In this document: positions 29,868 through 38,629 of the stretch, one piece after another
How the letters are laid out: every line of letters begins with the position of its first letter
How positions within the stretch are numbered: the stretch's first letter is position 1
Translations under genes and position numbers: made by a program
The notes under the pieces: model-generated
The model's input: the letters and a program-made list of their open reading frames with translations, nothing else
Told to the model about the DNA's origin: nothing
The model's database searches: none
Assembly: GCF_003990645.1 (NCBI RefSeq)
Contig: NZ_RYZK01000002.1
Location: 645,442-709,441, forward strand
DNA length: 64,000 bases
Source: Shimia sediminis
GTDB taxonomy: Bacteria; Pseudomonadota; Alphaproteobacteria; Rhodobacterales; Rhodobacteraceae
Reading direction: 5' to 3'

Positions 29868-29913
29868 AAGGCAAAATGCCCACCCGCCGTCGGTCTTGTG
29901 GGCATTTTGCCTT
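29868..29913. repeat. 16-bp perfect inverted repeat with 14-base loop
   Basis: AAGGCAAAATGCCCAC pairs perfectly with GTGGGCATTTTGCCTT across a 14-base loop. The arms are flanked by AAA on the left, so on the minus strand the hairpin ends with a short T-run; it could terminate a leftward transcript, but the nearest upstream leftward unit is the tRNA-Thr gene. Could equally be a small mobile palindrome. Confidence 0.6.
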
Positions 29914-30049
29914 CAATCTGTGCCTCAGATTAAAGACAAAACGCTTTAGCCCGCGCACGGTACCGTCTGAGCACGCAAGAGTCGCAAGCACAAGCGTCAC
30001 CTTACAGGGTTGCCGAAGGCATTGATTCCATTTCCAAATCTGGTGATGG

Positions 30050-30125
30050 TGGTGCCTCAAGAGGGACTCGAACCCCCGACCTTGTCCTTACGAAGGACCT
30101 GCTCTACCAGCTGAGCTATTGAGGC
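30050..30125 (-). tRNA. tRNA-Thr (anticodon CGT)
   Basis: 76-base cloverleaf on the minus strand: acceptor GCCTCAA pairs with TTGAGGC, D-arm GCTC...GAGC, anticodon loop TTCGTAA (CGT), T-arm with GGTTCGAGTCC, and an encoded 3' ACCA. The terminal pair of the anticodon stem (G-A) looks unpaired, which is tolerated. Confidence 0.92.
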
Positions 30126-30473
30126 GACGCGGACTACTTACTGTTGGCCTGTATTCGTGGCAAGCAGAATTTGACGCGGCCCCTGCACCTGGGAGGGTTG
30201 GTTGGCGCGTATCACATACCTTTGAAGCGGTACGCGCCAGGCGCGACAAAACCCAAACACAAGCTACACAATCGCCATAAACTCCGAGCAAGCAGCCCGG
30301 ATTTAGAAACCATCCGCAAACCTTGGATTTCCAAAACGTGAGAGTGCAAACGGACGTTCTTTCGGGCTGAATTCACAAGCTTTCCTGCCCGATGCCGAAC
30401 CGAGCGCAGTCGCATCGCCAAAACCACCTTGCCCCTCGGGGCTTCAGCAGAATTTTCAGTGTTTTGGAAAAAG
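30126..30473. other. Intergenic stretch between tRNA-Thr and tRNA-Lys
   Basis: 348 bases without a supported gene. An 8-bp inverted repeat GGCGCGTA / TACGCGCC with a 19-base loop lies at 30204-30238. Nothing else is recognised. Confidence 0.5.
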
Positions 30474-30549
30474 TGGTGAGCCGTGTAGGATTCGAACCTA
30501 CGACCCACTGATTAAAAGTCAGTTGCTCTACCAACTGAGCTAACGGCCC
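30474..30549 (-). tRNA. tRNA-Lys (anticodon TTT)
   Basis: 76-base cloverleaf: acceptor GGGCCGT, D-arm GCTC...GAGC, anticodon loop CTTTTAA (TTT), T-arm AGGTTCGAATCCT, and encoded 3' CCA. Same strand as tRNA-Thr but 348 bases away. Confidence 0.95.
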
Positions 30550-30694
30550 ACTCTGTGGCGCGCTTACTATGCTGAGAGGTGGGCACGGTCAAGGCTGAAA
30601 TCACAAGAAAAATCGTTTTCATGAATTTCACAAGAATTGACCCAACAGGCTCACCAAGTCCAAACTCGTTACACATTGTTTGGGAGAACGCGCG

Positions 30695-32350
30695 ATGAAA
30701 CCCTTTCTCTTTGCCTTACTGGCTTTAGGCATGTCGGCTACGGTCTCGATGGCTGGTCAGTTAACCTCTGAAAACAACGAATACTGCGACTGGAAGTTCA
30801 CTGGGCAGATTGAAAAGGGTGACAGCGAGCTGATTGACCGAATTCCGACCGGCAGCTACCCATTGCGCCTTTGCGTCGATAGCCCGGGAGGAAGCCTTTC
30901 AGAGGGGCTGAAACTCTTCAACCTCCTTTGGGACGTCAACCTGACCACCGCGGTTCTGCCAGGAGATCGCTGCGAATCGGCCTGTGCCGTTGCTTTTCTG
31001 GGTGGCAGCACGCTCGAAGGCACCGATGTCACCCGCCAGATGGATCGCATCATGTGGGTTGGGTCGCGACTTGGCTTTCACGGCCCCAGCCTGGAGTTGC
31101 AAACTGGCCAGTCGTATCAGGACCAGCATCTGAACACTGCATTCAAAACGGCCCTCGACGCCGCTGCGCGACTGTTTGAGGTCAACCGGACTCAGGATCG
31201 TGGCAGCCGCGCCATGACCGATCATCTTTTGCACCGCTGGCTTAACACCGACCACCGTAGCATGTACTACATCGACACGGTTGGGGACGCGATCCTGTCT
31301 GACATTTCCGTTGGTGGCGTAAACTTTGATGTAAAACTCCGCACTGACCACATCCGTAACATCTGTGACAATGTCTATCTCAAGGGCAGCTACCCCGCTG
31401 GCTACGGTCTGAGCGCGTCTATCCACCACGGCTTTACCAACACCAAGGACCTGAAAGCTTCATTAGATGAGGACTATTTTAGCGAGGATCGCGAGGTTTT
31501 TGCCGAGATCCGCAACAATGAGCTTCTCGCTTTTGTGGGCGCCTATCCGTCGGCGACCAAATACCATGTGAACGGTTGCTTTGTGTCTTTCTACTTGGAT
31601 GGCGTCACAGATTTCAAAGCCGAAGACTACTACCTGCAATCCACGCCTATTTCCGTGCGCATCGTGTCGTATACCGAGATCCCGGAGAGCGACATCGATG
31701 TGTTGACCTGGGCACAGGAACAAAGTGTGCTTCAGGAGCGCTCAATCGATCCGATTTACATGTTCCCCTTTGACATGCCGATCGAGGTTTTGCCCACCAA
31801 CGAAGAGCATTCCGCGGCCAAGCAACCACAGAGCACATTCAAGAATGACCGCGAAGCGCAGGGCTGGGTATGGCTACGGTTCCTGACCTATCGCGGGCTT
31901 GATCTCCCCGGAGGTGACGTCGAAACTGTGCGCAGTGGGGACATGAACGATTGTGCCACAGCTTGTATGAACCGGTCTGACTGTATCGGCTACACCGAAG
32001 ATAGCTGGAACGGTCTCTGTTTCCTCAAAGGTCAGGGCGCGCTCAGCAGCACGTATCGCCTGCACCCCAAGGCCTCTACCTACATGCGGCCCGAATTCGC
32101 CAACCGCATCGCACAGGACACCCGCCCTGTTGTCATGAAGGGGCGAAAGGGCAAAGGTTTTGATGGCTACGCCTACCAGACGGTTCAGCTTGGCAGCTAC
32201 GATTCCTGTGCCACAGCCTGCCTGCAAGAAGAAAGCTGCAAGGCGGTGAACTACCGCGCCGACAATGCCACCTGCGAAATGCTGGCTGACCCGCCCGAGT
32301 ATTTTACCATGCAAGGCGTTGAAATGGGCATCAAGGTACAGGCAGACTGA
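30695..32350 (+). CDS. Secreted ClpP/SppA-fold protein with two PAN-like repeats
   Basis: 551 residues with signal peptide MKPFLFALLALGMSATVSMA. Residues 55-200 resemble the predicted periplasmic ClpP-class family (COG3904 type): oxyanion turn DSPGGS at 62-67, putative nucleophile Ser95 between two cysteines in CESAC (93-97), and LGFHGP further on. Near the C-terminus two Cys-rich repeats (CATACMNRSDCIGY, about 420-450, and CATACLQEESCKAVNY, about 505-540) look like PAN/apple modules, which bind proteins or sugars. The ATG at 30695 has GGGAGA upstream; a TTG at 30680 is less likely. Substrate unknown. A paralogue without the repeats is at 53349-54896. Confidence 0.75.
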   Translation: MKPFLFALLALGMSATVSMAGQLTSENNEYCDWKFTGQIEKGDSELIDRIPTGSYPLRLCVDSPGGSLSEGLKLFNLLWDVNLTTAVLPGDRCESACAVAFLGGSTLEGTDVTRQMDRIMWVGSRLGFHGPSLELQTGQSYQDQHLNTAFKTALDAAARLFEVNRTQDRGSRAMTDHLLHRWLNTDHRSMYYIDTVGDAILSDISVGGVNFDVKLRTDHIRNICDNVYLKGSYPAGYGLSASIHHGFTNTKDLKASLDEDYFSEDREVFAEIRNNELLAFVGAYPSATKYHVNGCFVSFYLDGVTDFKAEDYYLQSTPISVRIVSYTEIPESDIDVLTWAQEQSVLQERSIDPIYMFPFDMPIEVLPTNEEHSAAKQPQSTFKNDREAQGWVWLRFLTYRGLDLPGGDVETVRSGDMNDCATACMNRSDCIGYTEDSWNGLCFLKGQGALSSTYRLHPKASTYMRPEFANRIAQDTRPVVMKGRKGKGFDGYAYQTVQLGSYDSCATACLQEESCKAVNYRADNATCEMLADPPEYFTMQGVEMGIKVQAD

Positions 32351-32385
32351 CGACTCATATTCCTATTCCCGACCAAAAGGCCTAT

Positions 32386-33225
32386 ATGCGCCCCATGATC
32401 GCTCGGAAACATACCGGTTTGCCCTTTGAAAAGATGCACGGGCTGGGAAACGACTTTGTCGTCGTGGATGCGCGTGCGCGTGACATTCCCCTGCCTGAAC
32501 GTCTGGTCCGCGCCATTGCACACCGCCATTGCGGCGTGGGCTTTGACCAGCTCGCGGTGATTTCTTCGGGCAAGCATGACGCGCATCTGACGTTCTATAA
32601 CGCTGATGGCTCGATCTCGGCGGCTTGCGGCAATGCCACTCGCTGCATCGCCCGCAAGCTGATGGATGAAACGGGTCTCACGACCCTGCGCCTGACCACC
32701 GACCGCGGCCTCTTGATGGCACGTGACGCAGGCGATGGCCTCACCGCCGTCAACATGGGCCAGCCGCAGTTGAACTGGGACGAAGTCCCCTTGGCCGAGC
32801 CCATGGACACGCTGGAGCTGCCCATTGATGGCACGCCCACGGCCACCGGCATGGGCAATCCGCATTGCACCTTTTTTGTCGAAGACGCCGAGGCGGTTGA
32901 CCTTGAAACCTTTGGCGCCGCGCACGAACACCACCCGCTCTACCCACAGCGCACCAATGTTCAGGTCGCGTCCCTCATCGGTCCCGACCACATCCGCATG
33001 CGTGTCTGGGAACGTGGCGTGGGAATCACGCTGGCCTCCGGCTCGTCCTCCTGCGCCACCGCCGTCGCCGCCGCCCGTCGTGGCCTCACCGGGCGCAAGG
33101 TACAGATCGACCTTGATGGCGGCACGCTCTGGATCAACTGGGCCGAAGACGGCGTCTGGATGACCGGCCCGACCATGACCGTCTTTGCCGGTGAATTCTC
33201 GCGGGATTTCCTGGAGAGCGTGTGA
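32386..33225 (+). CDS. dapF: Diaminopimelate epimerase
   Basis: 279 residues; converts LL- to meso-diaminopimelate for lysine and peptidoglycan. The two catalytic cysteines sit in ACGNATRC and SGSSSCATAV; the N-terminal block KMHGLGNDFVVVDAR is diagnostic. AAAGG precedes the ATG. The stop overlaps the mtaB start by one base (TGATG), the dapF-mtaB pairing common in this family of bacteria. Confidence 0.96.
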   Translation: MRPMIARKHTGLPFEKMHGLGNDFVVVDARARDIPLPERLVRAIAHRHCGVGFDQLAVISSGKHDAHLTFYNADGSISAACGNATRCIARKLMDETGLTTLRLTTDRGLLMARDAGDGLTAVNMGQPQLNWDEVPLAEPMDTLELPIDGTPTATGMGNPHCTFFVEDAEAVDLETFGAAHEHHPLYPQRTNVQVASLIGPDHIRMRVWERGVGITLASGSSSCATAVAAARRGLTGRKVQIDLDGGTLWINWAEDGVWMTGPTMTVFAGEFSRDFLESV

Positions 33226-34484
33226 TGTCTGCCGCGCCCAAGTTCACCACGCTTGGCTGCCGTCTCAACGCCTATGAGACCGAAGCCATGAAGGCCATGT
33301 CCGAAGAGGCAGGGCTGGACAACGCCGTGATCGTGAACACCTGCGCCGTGACGGCTGAGGCCGTGCGCAAAGCGCGTCAGGAAATCCGCAAACTCCGCCG
33401 TGACAACCCCGATGCCCGCATCATTGTCACCGGCTGCGCCGCCCAGACCGAGCCTGAAACCTTCGCCGCCATGGACGAGGTCGACACTGTTCTGGGCAAC
33501 ACCGAAAAAATGCAGCCCGAGACCTGGGCCGGCATGGCCGCTGATTTCATTGGCGAAAGCGAAAAGGTCATGGTCGACGACATCATGTCCGTGACCGAGA
33601 CCGCCAGCCACCTGATCGACGGCTTCGGCACCCGCAGCCGCGCCTATGTACAGGTGCAAAACGGCTGTGACCACCGCTGCACCTTTTGCATCATCCCCTA
33701 TGGCCGCGGCAATTCACGTTCCGTGCCCGCGGGCGTCGTGGTCGACCAGATCAAGCGCCTCGTCGACAAGGGCTTTAACGAAGTCGTGCTGACCGGCGTT
33801 GACCTCACATCCTGGGGTGCTGATCTGCCTGCGCAGCCGCGCCTTGGCGATCTGGTTTTGCGCATCCTGAAACTGGTCCCCGACCTGCCCCGCCTGCGCA
33901 TCTCGTCGATCGATTCGATCGAAGCCGATGACGCCTTGATGCAGGCCATCGCGACCGAGCCGCGCCTGATGCCTCACCTGCACCTCTCGCTGCAGCACGG
34001 CGACGACATGATCCTGAAACGCATGGCGCGCCGCCACCTGCGCGACGACGCCATCGCCTTTTGCGAAGAGGCGCGCCACTTACGCCCCGACATGACCTTT
34101 GGCGCCGACATCATCGCCGGTTTCCCAACCGAGACCGAAGCGCATTTCGAAAACTCGCTCAAGCTGGTCACCGATTGCGATCTCACCTGGCTGCACGTCT
34201 TCCCCTATTCCAAACGCGAAGGCACCCCGGCGGCCAAGATCCCCAAACAGGTCAACGGCAATGTCATCAAAGACCGCGCCGCCCGCCTGCGTGCAGCTGG
34301 CGATCTTCAGGTTAAAAACCACCTGCAGGCGCAGATTGGCAAAACTCATCATATCCTGATGGAAAACGCGCATATGGGCCGTACAGCGCAATTCACCGAA
34401 GTGCTTTTTGCGAAGACTCAGGAAGAAGGCCAGATTGTTACCGCACCGATCATCGGCCTCAATGGCATTCAGCTAACTGCCTGA
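33225..34484 (+). CDS. mtaB: tRNA t6A37 methylthiotransferase MtaB
   Basis: 419-residue radical-SAM enzyme that makes ms2t6A at position 37 of tRNAs reading ANN codons. N-terminal UPF0004 domain cysteines in TLGCRLNAYE, NTCAVT and VTGCAAQ; the radical-SAM cluster motif C-x3-C-x2-C is CDHRCTFC. Start ATG at 33225 overlaps the dapF stop. It has a short C-terminal TRAM-like region. Confidence 0.94.
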   Translation: MSAAPKFTTLGCRLNAYETEAMKAMSEEAGLDNAVIVNTCAVTAEAVRKARQEIRKLRRDNPDARIIVTGCAAQTEPETFAAMDEVDTVLGNTEKMQPETWAGMAADFIGESEKVMVDDIMSVTETASHLIDGFGTRSRAYVQVQNGCDHRCTFCIIPYGRGNSRSVPAGVVVDQIKRLVDKGFNEVVLTGVDLTSWGADLPAQPRLGDLVLRILKLVPDLPRLRISSIDSIEADDALMQAIATEPRLMPHLHLSLQHGDDMILKRMARRHLRDDAIAFCEEARHLRPDMTFGADIIAGFPTETEAHFENSLKLVTDCDLTWLHVFPYSKREGTPAAKIPKQVNGNVIKDRAARLRAAGDLQVKNHLQAQIGKTHHILMENAHMGRTAQFTEVLFAKTQEEGQIVTAPIIGLNGIQLTA

Positions 34485-34504
34485 CCGGCGCTCCCGCCAT
34501 CTTC

Positions 34505-34522
34505 GGCGGCCAGTTGGCCGCC
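34505..34522. terminator. Possible terminator hairpin after mtaB
   Basis: GGCGGCC / GGCCGCC, 7 bp, loop AGTT, 20 bases downstream of the mtaB stop. There is no U-tract, so it may only be an RNA-stabilising hairpin. Confidence 0.35.
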
Positions 34523-34640
34523 TGCCAGATGTTGGGCATGGCCTCGCTACGCTCGGGCCGCGACACCCCTGACCCAAAACCCTTGCCAAGTCGCCCTAAA
34601 AGCGATTCAAGTGCTGGCATCACAGGTATGAGGTCATCAC

Positions 34641-35369
34641 ATGTTAGGTTGGAAGCTGTTTAGCCATTCGGTGCGCATGGTGCTGGTCAATTGGCCTCAC
34701 GCGCTCAAGATCTCGGTGCCATTGATCCTGTGCAATGTTGTCGCCTTTCTCCTGGCTGGCCAAGCCATTTTGTCCGGGCTGGACGTCGCAAACCCCGGTG
34801 AAGGGGCAGGTGGGCTTTTGCTGGCGTTGCCGTTGATCCTGATCGGATCACTTTGGACCATAGTCGCCTGGCACCGTTTCATTCTGCTTGAAGAGTACCC
34901 CAAGACCATTCCGCCCCTTCGCTTTGATCGCATACTGTCATACTTTGGAACGTCCTTTGTTCTTGGGCTATTGATTGGTTTATTGCTGATGATTGGGCTT
35001 GGCGTTGGCGCTCTGATTGCTGGTGTGGCACCGATCCTTTTTGCAGTTCTCTCTTTTGCCGTGACCACGATGGGAATCTGGGTCTTCTATCGGCTCTCTC
35101 CCGTTTTGCCCGCCTCGGCCATTGAAAAACCCACCACCATCCGCGAGGCGTGGGAGTCTACGGCCGCATTGTCTGGCGCGACATTGATCGCCGCAGCGCT
35201 GACCTTTGTGCTCAGCTTCGTGTTGGCCTTTGCGAGCGAACTGCTCGCCGCTGCAATCCCCGCAACTGCATTGGCCTCTGGGGTGGCATCGAATTGCCTG
35301 CTGACCCTGGTTGGTGCCAGCCTCCTCACCACGATCTATGGAGTCGCCATCGAGAAGCGCGCGCTCTGA
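34641..35369 (+). CDS. Polytopic inner-membrane protein of unknown function
   Basis: 242 residues with about six hydrophobic segments (near 25-45, 55-75, 100-130, 135-150, 175-195, 205-235). The central stretch HRFILLEEYPKTIPPLRFDRI is a conserved-looking cytoplasmic loop. Similar membrane proteins are common and unnamed in Rhodobacteraceae. It is 157 bases after mtaB and converges on the Hpt gene with seven bases between them. No function is proposed. Confidence 0.75.
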   Translation: MLGWKLFSHSVRMVLVNWPHALKISVPLILCNVVAFLLAGQAILSGLDVANPGEGAGGLLLALPLILIGSLWTIVAWHRFILLEEYPKTIPPLRFDRILSYFGTSFVLGLLIGLLLMIGLGVGALIAGVAPILFAVLSFAVTTMGIWVFYRLSPVLPASAIEKPTTIREAWESTAALSGATLIAAALTFVLSFVLAFASELLAAAIPATALASGVASNCLLTLVGASLLTTIYGVAIEKRAL

Positions 35370-35376
35370 GACCGAC

Positions 35377-35697
35377 TTACTGTTCCAGCCCGGCCTGAAA
35401 TTGTTGTTTCGAAGCCTCGTAACAATCCAGAATCTCGGGAATATCGACAGTTTCAGCTTTGCCCTCGGACGAAGCGGTCTCACCGGTTTGGCACAGACTT
35501 GAAAAGCCACGGAATCCCAGATTCAGCGCGCTGCCCTTGAGGAAATGAAGATCCTCGCCCAGCGTGTTCATATCCGGAGCTTTGCGCAGCTTGTCTATGA
35601 CCTGCTCAACCTCTTCCAGGAACAACTCGACCACCTCGGCAAAATCCTCAGCGCCGATTTCATCCCGCAGTTCATCCACACGTGTCCAGTTGATCAC
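35377..35697 (-). CDS. Hpt-domain phosphotransfer protein
   Basis: 106 residues forming a single four-helix Hpt module: the phospho-accepting His lies in HFLKGSALNLGF, the canonical HxxKGxxxxxG pattern. N-terminal helix WTRVDELRDEIGAEDFAEVVELFLEE. Such stand-alone Hpt proteins relay phosphate between a hybrid kinase and response regulators. It is divergent from the receiver/phosphatase gene, which is an obvious candidate partner. Confidence 0.88.
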   Translation of the reverse strand: MINWTRVDELRDEIGAEDFAEVVELFLEEVEQVIDKLRKAPDMNTLGEDLHFLKGSALNLGFRGFSSLCQTGETASSEGKAETVDIPEILDCYEASKQQFQAGLEQ

Positions 35698-35787
35698 GGC
35701 TCTCTCCTATGTCTTGCGGTCAACCTGACAGAAAAGCCTTAACAAATACCGTCTGCCCGTTTTTGTCTGTGCAATTTTAGAGTTCAA

Positions 35788-35798
35788 CGATTGTTAAG
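35788..35798. promoter_or_regulatory. CtrA-like half-site in the Hpt/phosphatase intergenic region
   Basis: CGATTGTTAAG is identical over 11 bases to part of the dyad between fliL and fliF (10862-10872). It lies 58 bases upstream of the phosphatase start. A second TTAACAA occurs in the same gap (about 35741). The spacing to a left half is imperfect. Confidence 0.35.
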
Positions 35799-35855
35799 AG
35801 AGAGCACGTAGGTCTGTCGTTCGAGTCCGGTGAACAAGTATGATTTGGGTTTGGT

Positions 35856-37124
35856 GTGCAGGAAGCGACTGCAAAGGAAGATGTGGCAACACCTGGCGGA
35901 GCCATCCGTCGGGTTTTGCTGGTGGACGACAGCCGTTTGCAACGGCGCATTCTCAGCGCTTCGCTCACGCGCGACGGCTATGAGGTGCTTGAGGCCGAAT
36001 CCGGCGATCAAGCCCTTGAAATCTGTCGCAAAACACCACCGGACCTCATTCTCAGCGACCTTGTAATGCCCGGAATGGACGGGCTCGAGTTCTGCCAGGC
36101 CTTTCGCGCCCTGCCGGGGGATCAGTACGGGTATTTTATCCTGCTGACGTCGAAAAGCGAAAAGGAAGAGGTCGTGCGCGGCCTAGAAGGCGGCGCAGAT
36201 GACTTTGTGATGAAGCCGGTGAACGCACACGAACTGCGTGCCCGGATCAGCGCCGGAGAACGAATCCTGCGCATGCAGAAGGAACTGACAGACAAGAACA
36301 CGGTCATTTCAGAAACGCTGGACGAATTGCAGCGGCTCTATGATTCGCTCGACAATGACCTGATGGAAGCCAAGAAGTTGCAACAATCGCTGGTCCGCGA
36401 GCGCTTCCAGGACTTCGGAACCGGCGCGGTATCGCTGGAGTTGCGATCATCGGGCCATGTTGGCGGCGATCTCGTTGGCCAATACCGGATCAGCGACAGC
36501 CTTGTTGGTCTTTATGCCATTGACGTATCCGGACACGGCATCAGCTCGGCCTTGATAACTGCACGGCTCGCAGGTTACCTGTCGTCTTCTTCGGTGGAAC
36601 AGAACGTGGCCCTCCAGTTGTTGCCGGACGGCACCCAATCCTACGTCCCCCCGAACGAGGTCATAGCCACGCTCAATCGCATCATCATGGAAGAGATGGA
36701 AACTGAGCATTACTTTACGATGCTGCTTGCGATCGTTGATTTGCAGACCGGACACCTTGAAATGGCTCAGGCAGGGCACCCGCACCCGGTGATCCTGCGC
36801 GCTGACGGCACAATCGAACAGGATGGGCCGGGTGGCCTGCCGGTCGGCCTGATTGAGGGGGCAGAATTCAGCCCCTTCGAAGAATGTCTGAACCCCGGCG
36901 ACCGTCTGTTGGTGCTGTCGGACGGGGTGACCGAATGCCCGGGTGCCTCGGGGGACATGTTGGGAGAAGACGGGCTGACCGAAATGCTGGGCGATCTCAA
37001 GGACCAGAGCATCGAAACCATGCTTGAAACGTTGATCTGGCAGCTTGGAGAGTTTTCTGGTGGCGCCAGCTTCCCGGATGACATTTCGGGCATCCTGTTC
37101 GAATACCGCGGTCCATGGCTCTAG
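35856..37124 (+). CDS. Receiver-PP2C (SpoIIE-type) phosphatase, RbaY-like
   Basis: 422 residues: receiver domain (about 18-135; phospho-acceptor Asp in DLILSDLVMPGMDG, Lys in DDFVMKPVNAHE), a coiled-coil linker (140-180), and a PP2C/SpoIIE serine phosphatase domain (195-420; metal-binding GGDLVGQY, YAIDVSGHG, LLVLSDGVTECPG, PDDISGILFEY). This is the architecture of RbaY, which in Rhodobacter capsulatus feeds a partner-switching system that affects gene transfer agent production. The start is GTG. It ends with a 4-base overlap with the convergent Nudix gene. Confidence 0.85.
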   Translation: MQEATAKEDVATPGGAIRRVLLVDDSRLQRRILSASLTRDGYEVLEAESGDQALEICRKTPPDLILSDLVMPGMDGLEFCQAFRALPGDQYGYFILLTSKSEKEEVVRGLEGGADDFVMKPVNAHELRARISAGERILRMQKELTDKNTVISETLDELQRLYDSLDNDLMEAKKLQQSLVRERFQDFGTGAVSLELRSSGHVGGDLVGQYRISDSLVGLYAIDVSGHGISSALITARLAGYLSSSSVEQNVALQLLPDGTQSYVPPNEVIATLNRIIMEEMETEHYFTMLLAIVDLQTGHLEMAQAGHPHPVILRADGTIEQDGPGGLPVGLIEGAEFSPFEECLNPGDRLLVLSDGVTECPGASGDMLGEDGLTEMLGDLKDQSIETMLETLIWQLGEFSGGASFPDDISGILFEYRGPWL

Positions 37125-37558
37125 CGCAGGATCATTTCGGCAAAGTGCCGATCCCCCTCATTCGCAAGCAAGGGTAACGCCTGCTCCGGGTCCATCCAAT
37201 GCGCCGTATGGCCCGGTTCAGTTGGCAGCCCCAGCCGATGGGTAGGGCGCGCCATATAGATCGTGCACAGTTTCTCCGCCCAGATTTCATACTCCGGCAT
37301 GTACACAAACCGCCGAAATGCACCCAATCGCAATGGCTTTGAGATGCGCCAGCCTGTTTCTTCATAGACTTCCCGATGCAACGCCATGACAGGCGACTCG
37401 CCGGGATCTATCCCCCCTCCGGGCAATTGAAACTCATAGTCCGGTTCAGCTTGGAAAGTGACCAACATCTGATCGCCACGCAACAACACAGCATAGGCGC
37501 CGGGACGCATCCTGTATTTCACATCGCGCCGTGGTGGTTCGCCAAATCTGCGGATCAT
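37121..37558 (-). CDS. Nudix hydrolase
   Basis: 145 residues with a full Nudix box, G-GIDPGE-x7-REVYEETGW (residues 48-70), which binds Mg2+ and cleaves nucleoside-diphosphate-linked substrates. The preceding strand (AYAVLLRGDQMLVTFQ) is the usual Nudix fold start. The substrate cannot be told. It is divergent from hslO. Confidence 0.85.
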   Translation of the reverse strand: MIRRFGEPPRRDVKYRMRPGAYAVLLRGDQMLVTFQAEPDYEFQLPGGGIDPGESPVMALHREVYEETGWRISKPLRLGAFRRFVYMPEYEIWAEKLCTIYMARPTHRLGLPTEPGHTAHWMDPEQALPLLANEGDRHFAEMILR

Positions 37559-37636
37559 GGCCCCTGCCCCTTTTTGTTCGACTTGCCGCCCTTATATAGT
37601 CGCGGTATGGCAAGGAAAGCCTATAGGAAACGCTCC

Positions 37637-38629
37637 ATGACACTTGGTAACAAAATTGCCTGGGACGACACTGTTTTGCCGTTCCAACTGGACAATTCGG
37701 ATATTCGCGGTCGCGTGGCGCGCCTCGACGGTGTGCTCGATGGCGTGCTGAAACAGCACAACTATCCTCCCGCGGTCGAAGCGCTGGTCGCCGAGATGAC
37801 GCTTTTGACGGCGCTGATCGGTCAGACAATCAAGCTTCGGTGGAAGCTCTCGTTGCAGGTTCAGTCCAACGGGCCCGTACGCATGATCGCGACAGACTAT
37901 TATGGTCCCTCGGAAGACGGTGAACCCGCGCGCATCCGCGCCTATGCCAGCTTTGATGGTGACCGCATTACGGATGGTGAGCCCTTTGACCAGATCGGCA
38001 ACGGGTACTTCGCCGTACTGATCGACCAGGGTAAGGGCATGGAGCCTTACCAAGGCATCAGCGGGCTGACAGGCGGCTCGCTCAAGGCAAGTGCCGAGGC
38101 CTACTTTGCTCAGTCCGAGCAGCTGGCCACGCGATTTGCCCTGCGCTTTGGCAAATCTATCGAACCCGGTGTGCCTGAACACTGGCGCGCCGGTGGCATT
38201 ATGCTGCAGCACATGCCCAAAGCCTCTCCGCATGTGTCCGGCGAGGGCGGCAGCGGCGAAGGGGGCCTGCTGCTGGCTCAGGATGTGCTGAACGAAGATG
38301 ACAGCGAGAACTGGAACCGCGCCAACATCCTGTTGGACAGCGTGGAAGATCTCGAGATGATCGGGCCATCCGTTTCGCCCGCTGATCTCCTCATACGCCT
38401 GTTCCACGAAGAGGCACCGCGGGTCTATGACGCCCAACCCGTCAAATTCGGATGCTCCTGTTCCGAAGATCGTGTGCGCCAGTCGCTCTCGATCTACTCA
38501 GCCAAGGACATCGAAAAAATGACCACGCCCGAGGGCCGCGTGACCGCCGATTGCCAGTTCTGTGGTGCGCACTATGACCTCGACCCGACAACCGTCGGCA
38601 AGGATGCGAAGGCCGCAGACAGTGAGTGA
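37637..38629 (+). CDS. hslO: Redox-regulated chaperone Hsp33
   Basis: 330 residues. The C-terminal zinc/redox switch has C-x-C (GCSCSED) and C-x2-C (CQFCGAHYDL), as in all Hsp33. It holds unfolding proteins when oxidised. The ATG at 37637 has AGGA eight bases upstream and begins MTLGNKIAWDDTVLPFQLD; the open frame extends far upstream across the Nudix gene, and another ATG at 37607 is less likely. The next gene overlaps its end by eight bases. Confidence 0.93.
   Translation: MTLGNKIAWDDTVLPFQLDNSDIRGRVARLDGVLDGVLKQHNYPPAVEALVAEMTLLTALIGQTIKLRWKLSLQVQSNGPVRMIATDYYGPSEDGEPARIRAYASFDGDRITDGEPFDQIGNGYFAVLIDQGKGMEPYQGISGLTGGSLKASAEAYFAQSEQLATRFALRFGKSIEPGVPEHWRAGGIMLQHMPKASPHVSGEGGSGEGGLLLAQDVLNEDDSENWNRANILLDSVEDLEMIGPSVSPADLLIRLFHEEAPRVYDAQPVKFGCSCSEDRVRQSLSIYSAKDIEKMTTPEGRVTADCQFCGAHYDLDPTTVGKDAKAADSE

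Larger units (their letters stand above)
29523..30049. other. Hairpin-rich intergenic stretch between the XRE gene and tRNA-Thr
   Basis: No convincing gene in these 527 bases. Two strong inverted repeats stand out: a 10-bp stem at 29699-29722 and a 16-bp stem at 29868-29913. Looser outer repeats (CTAAAGC near 29833 and AAAACGCTTTAG near 29937) frame the second one. Confidence 0.6.
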
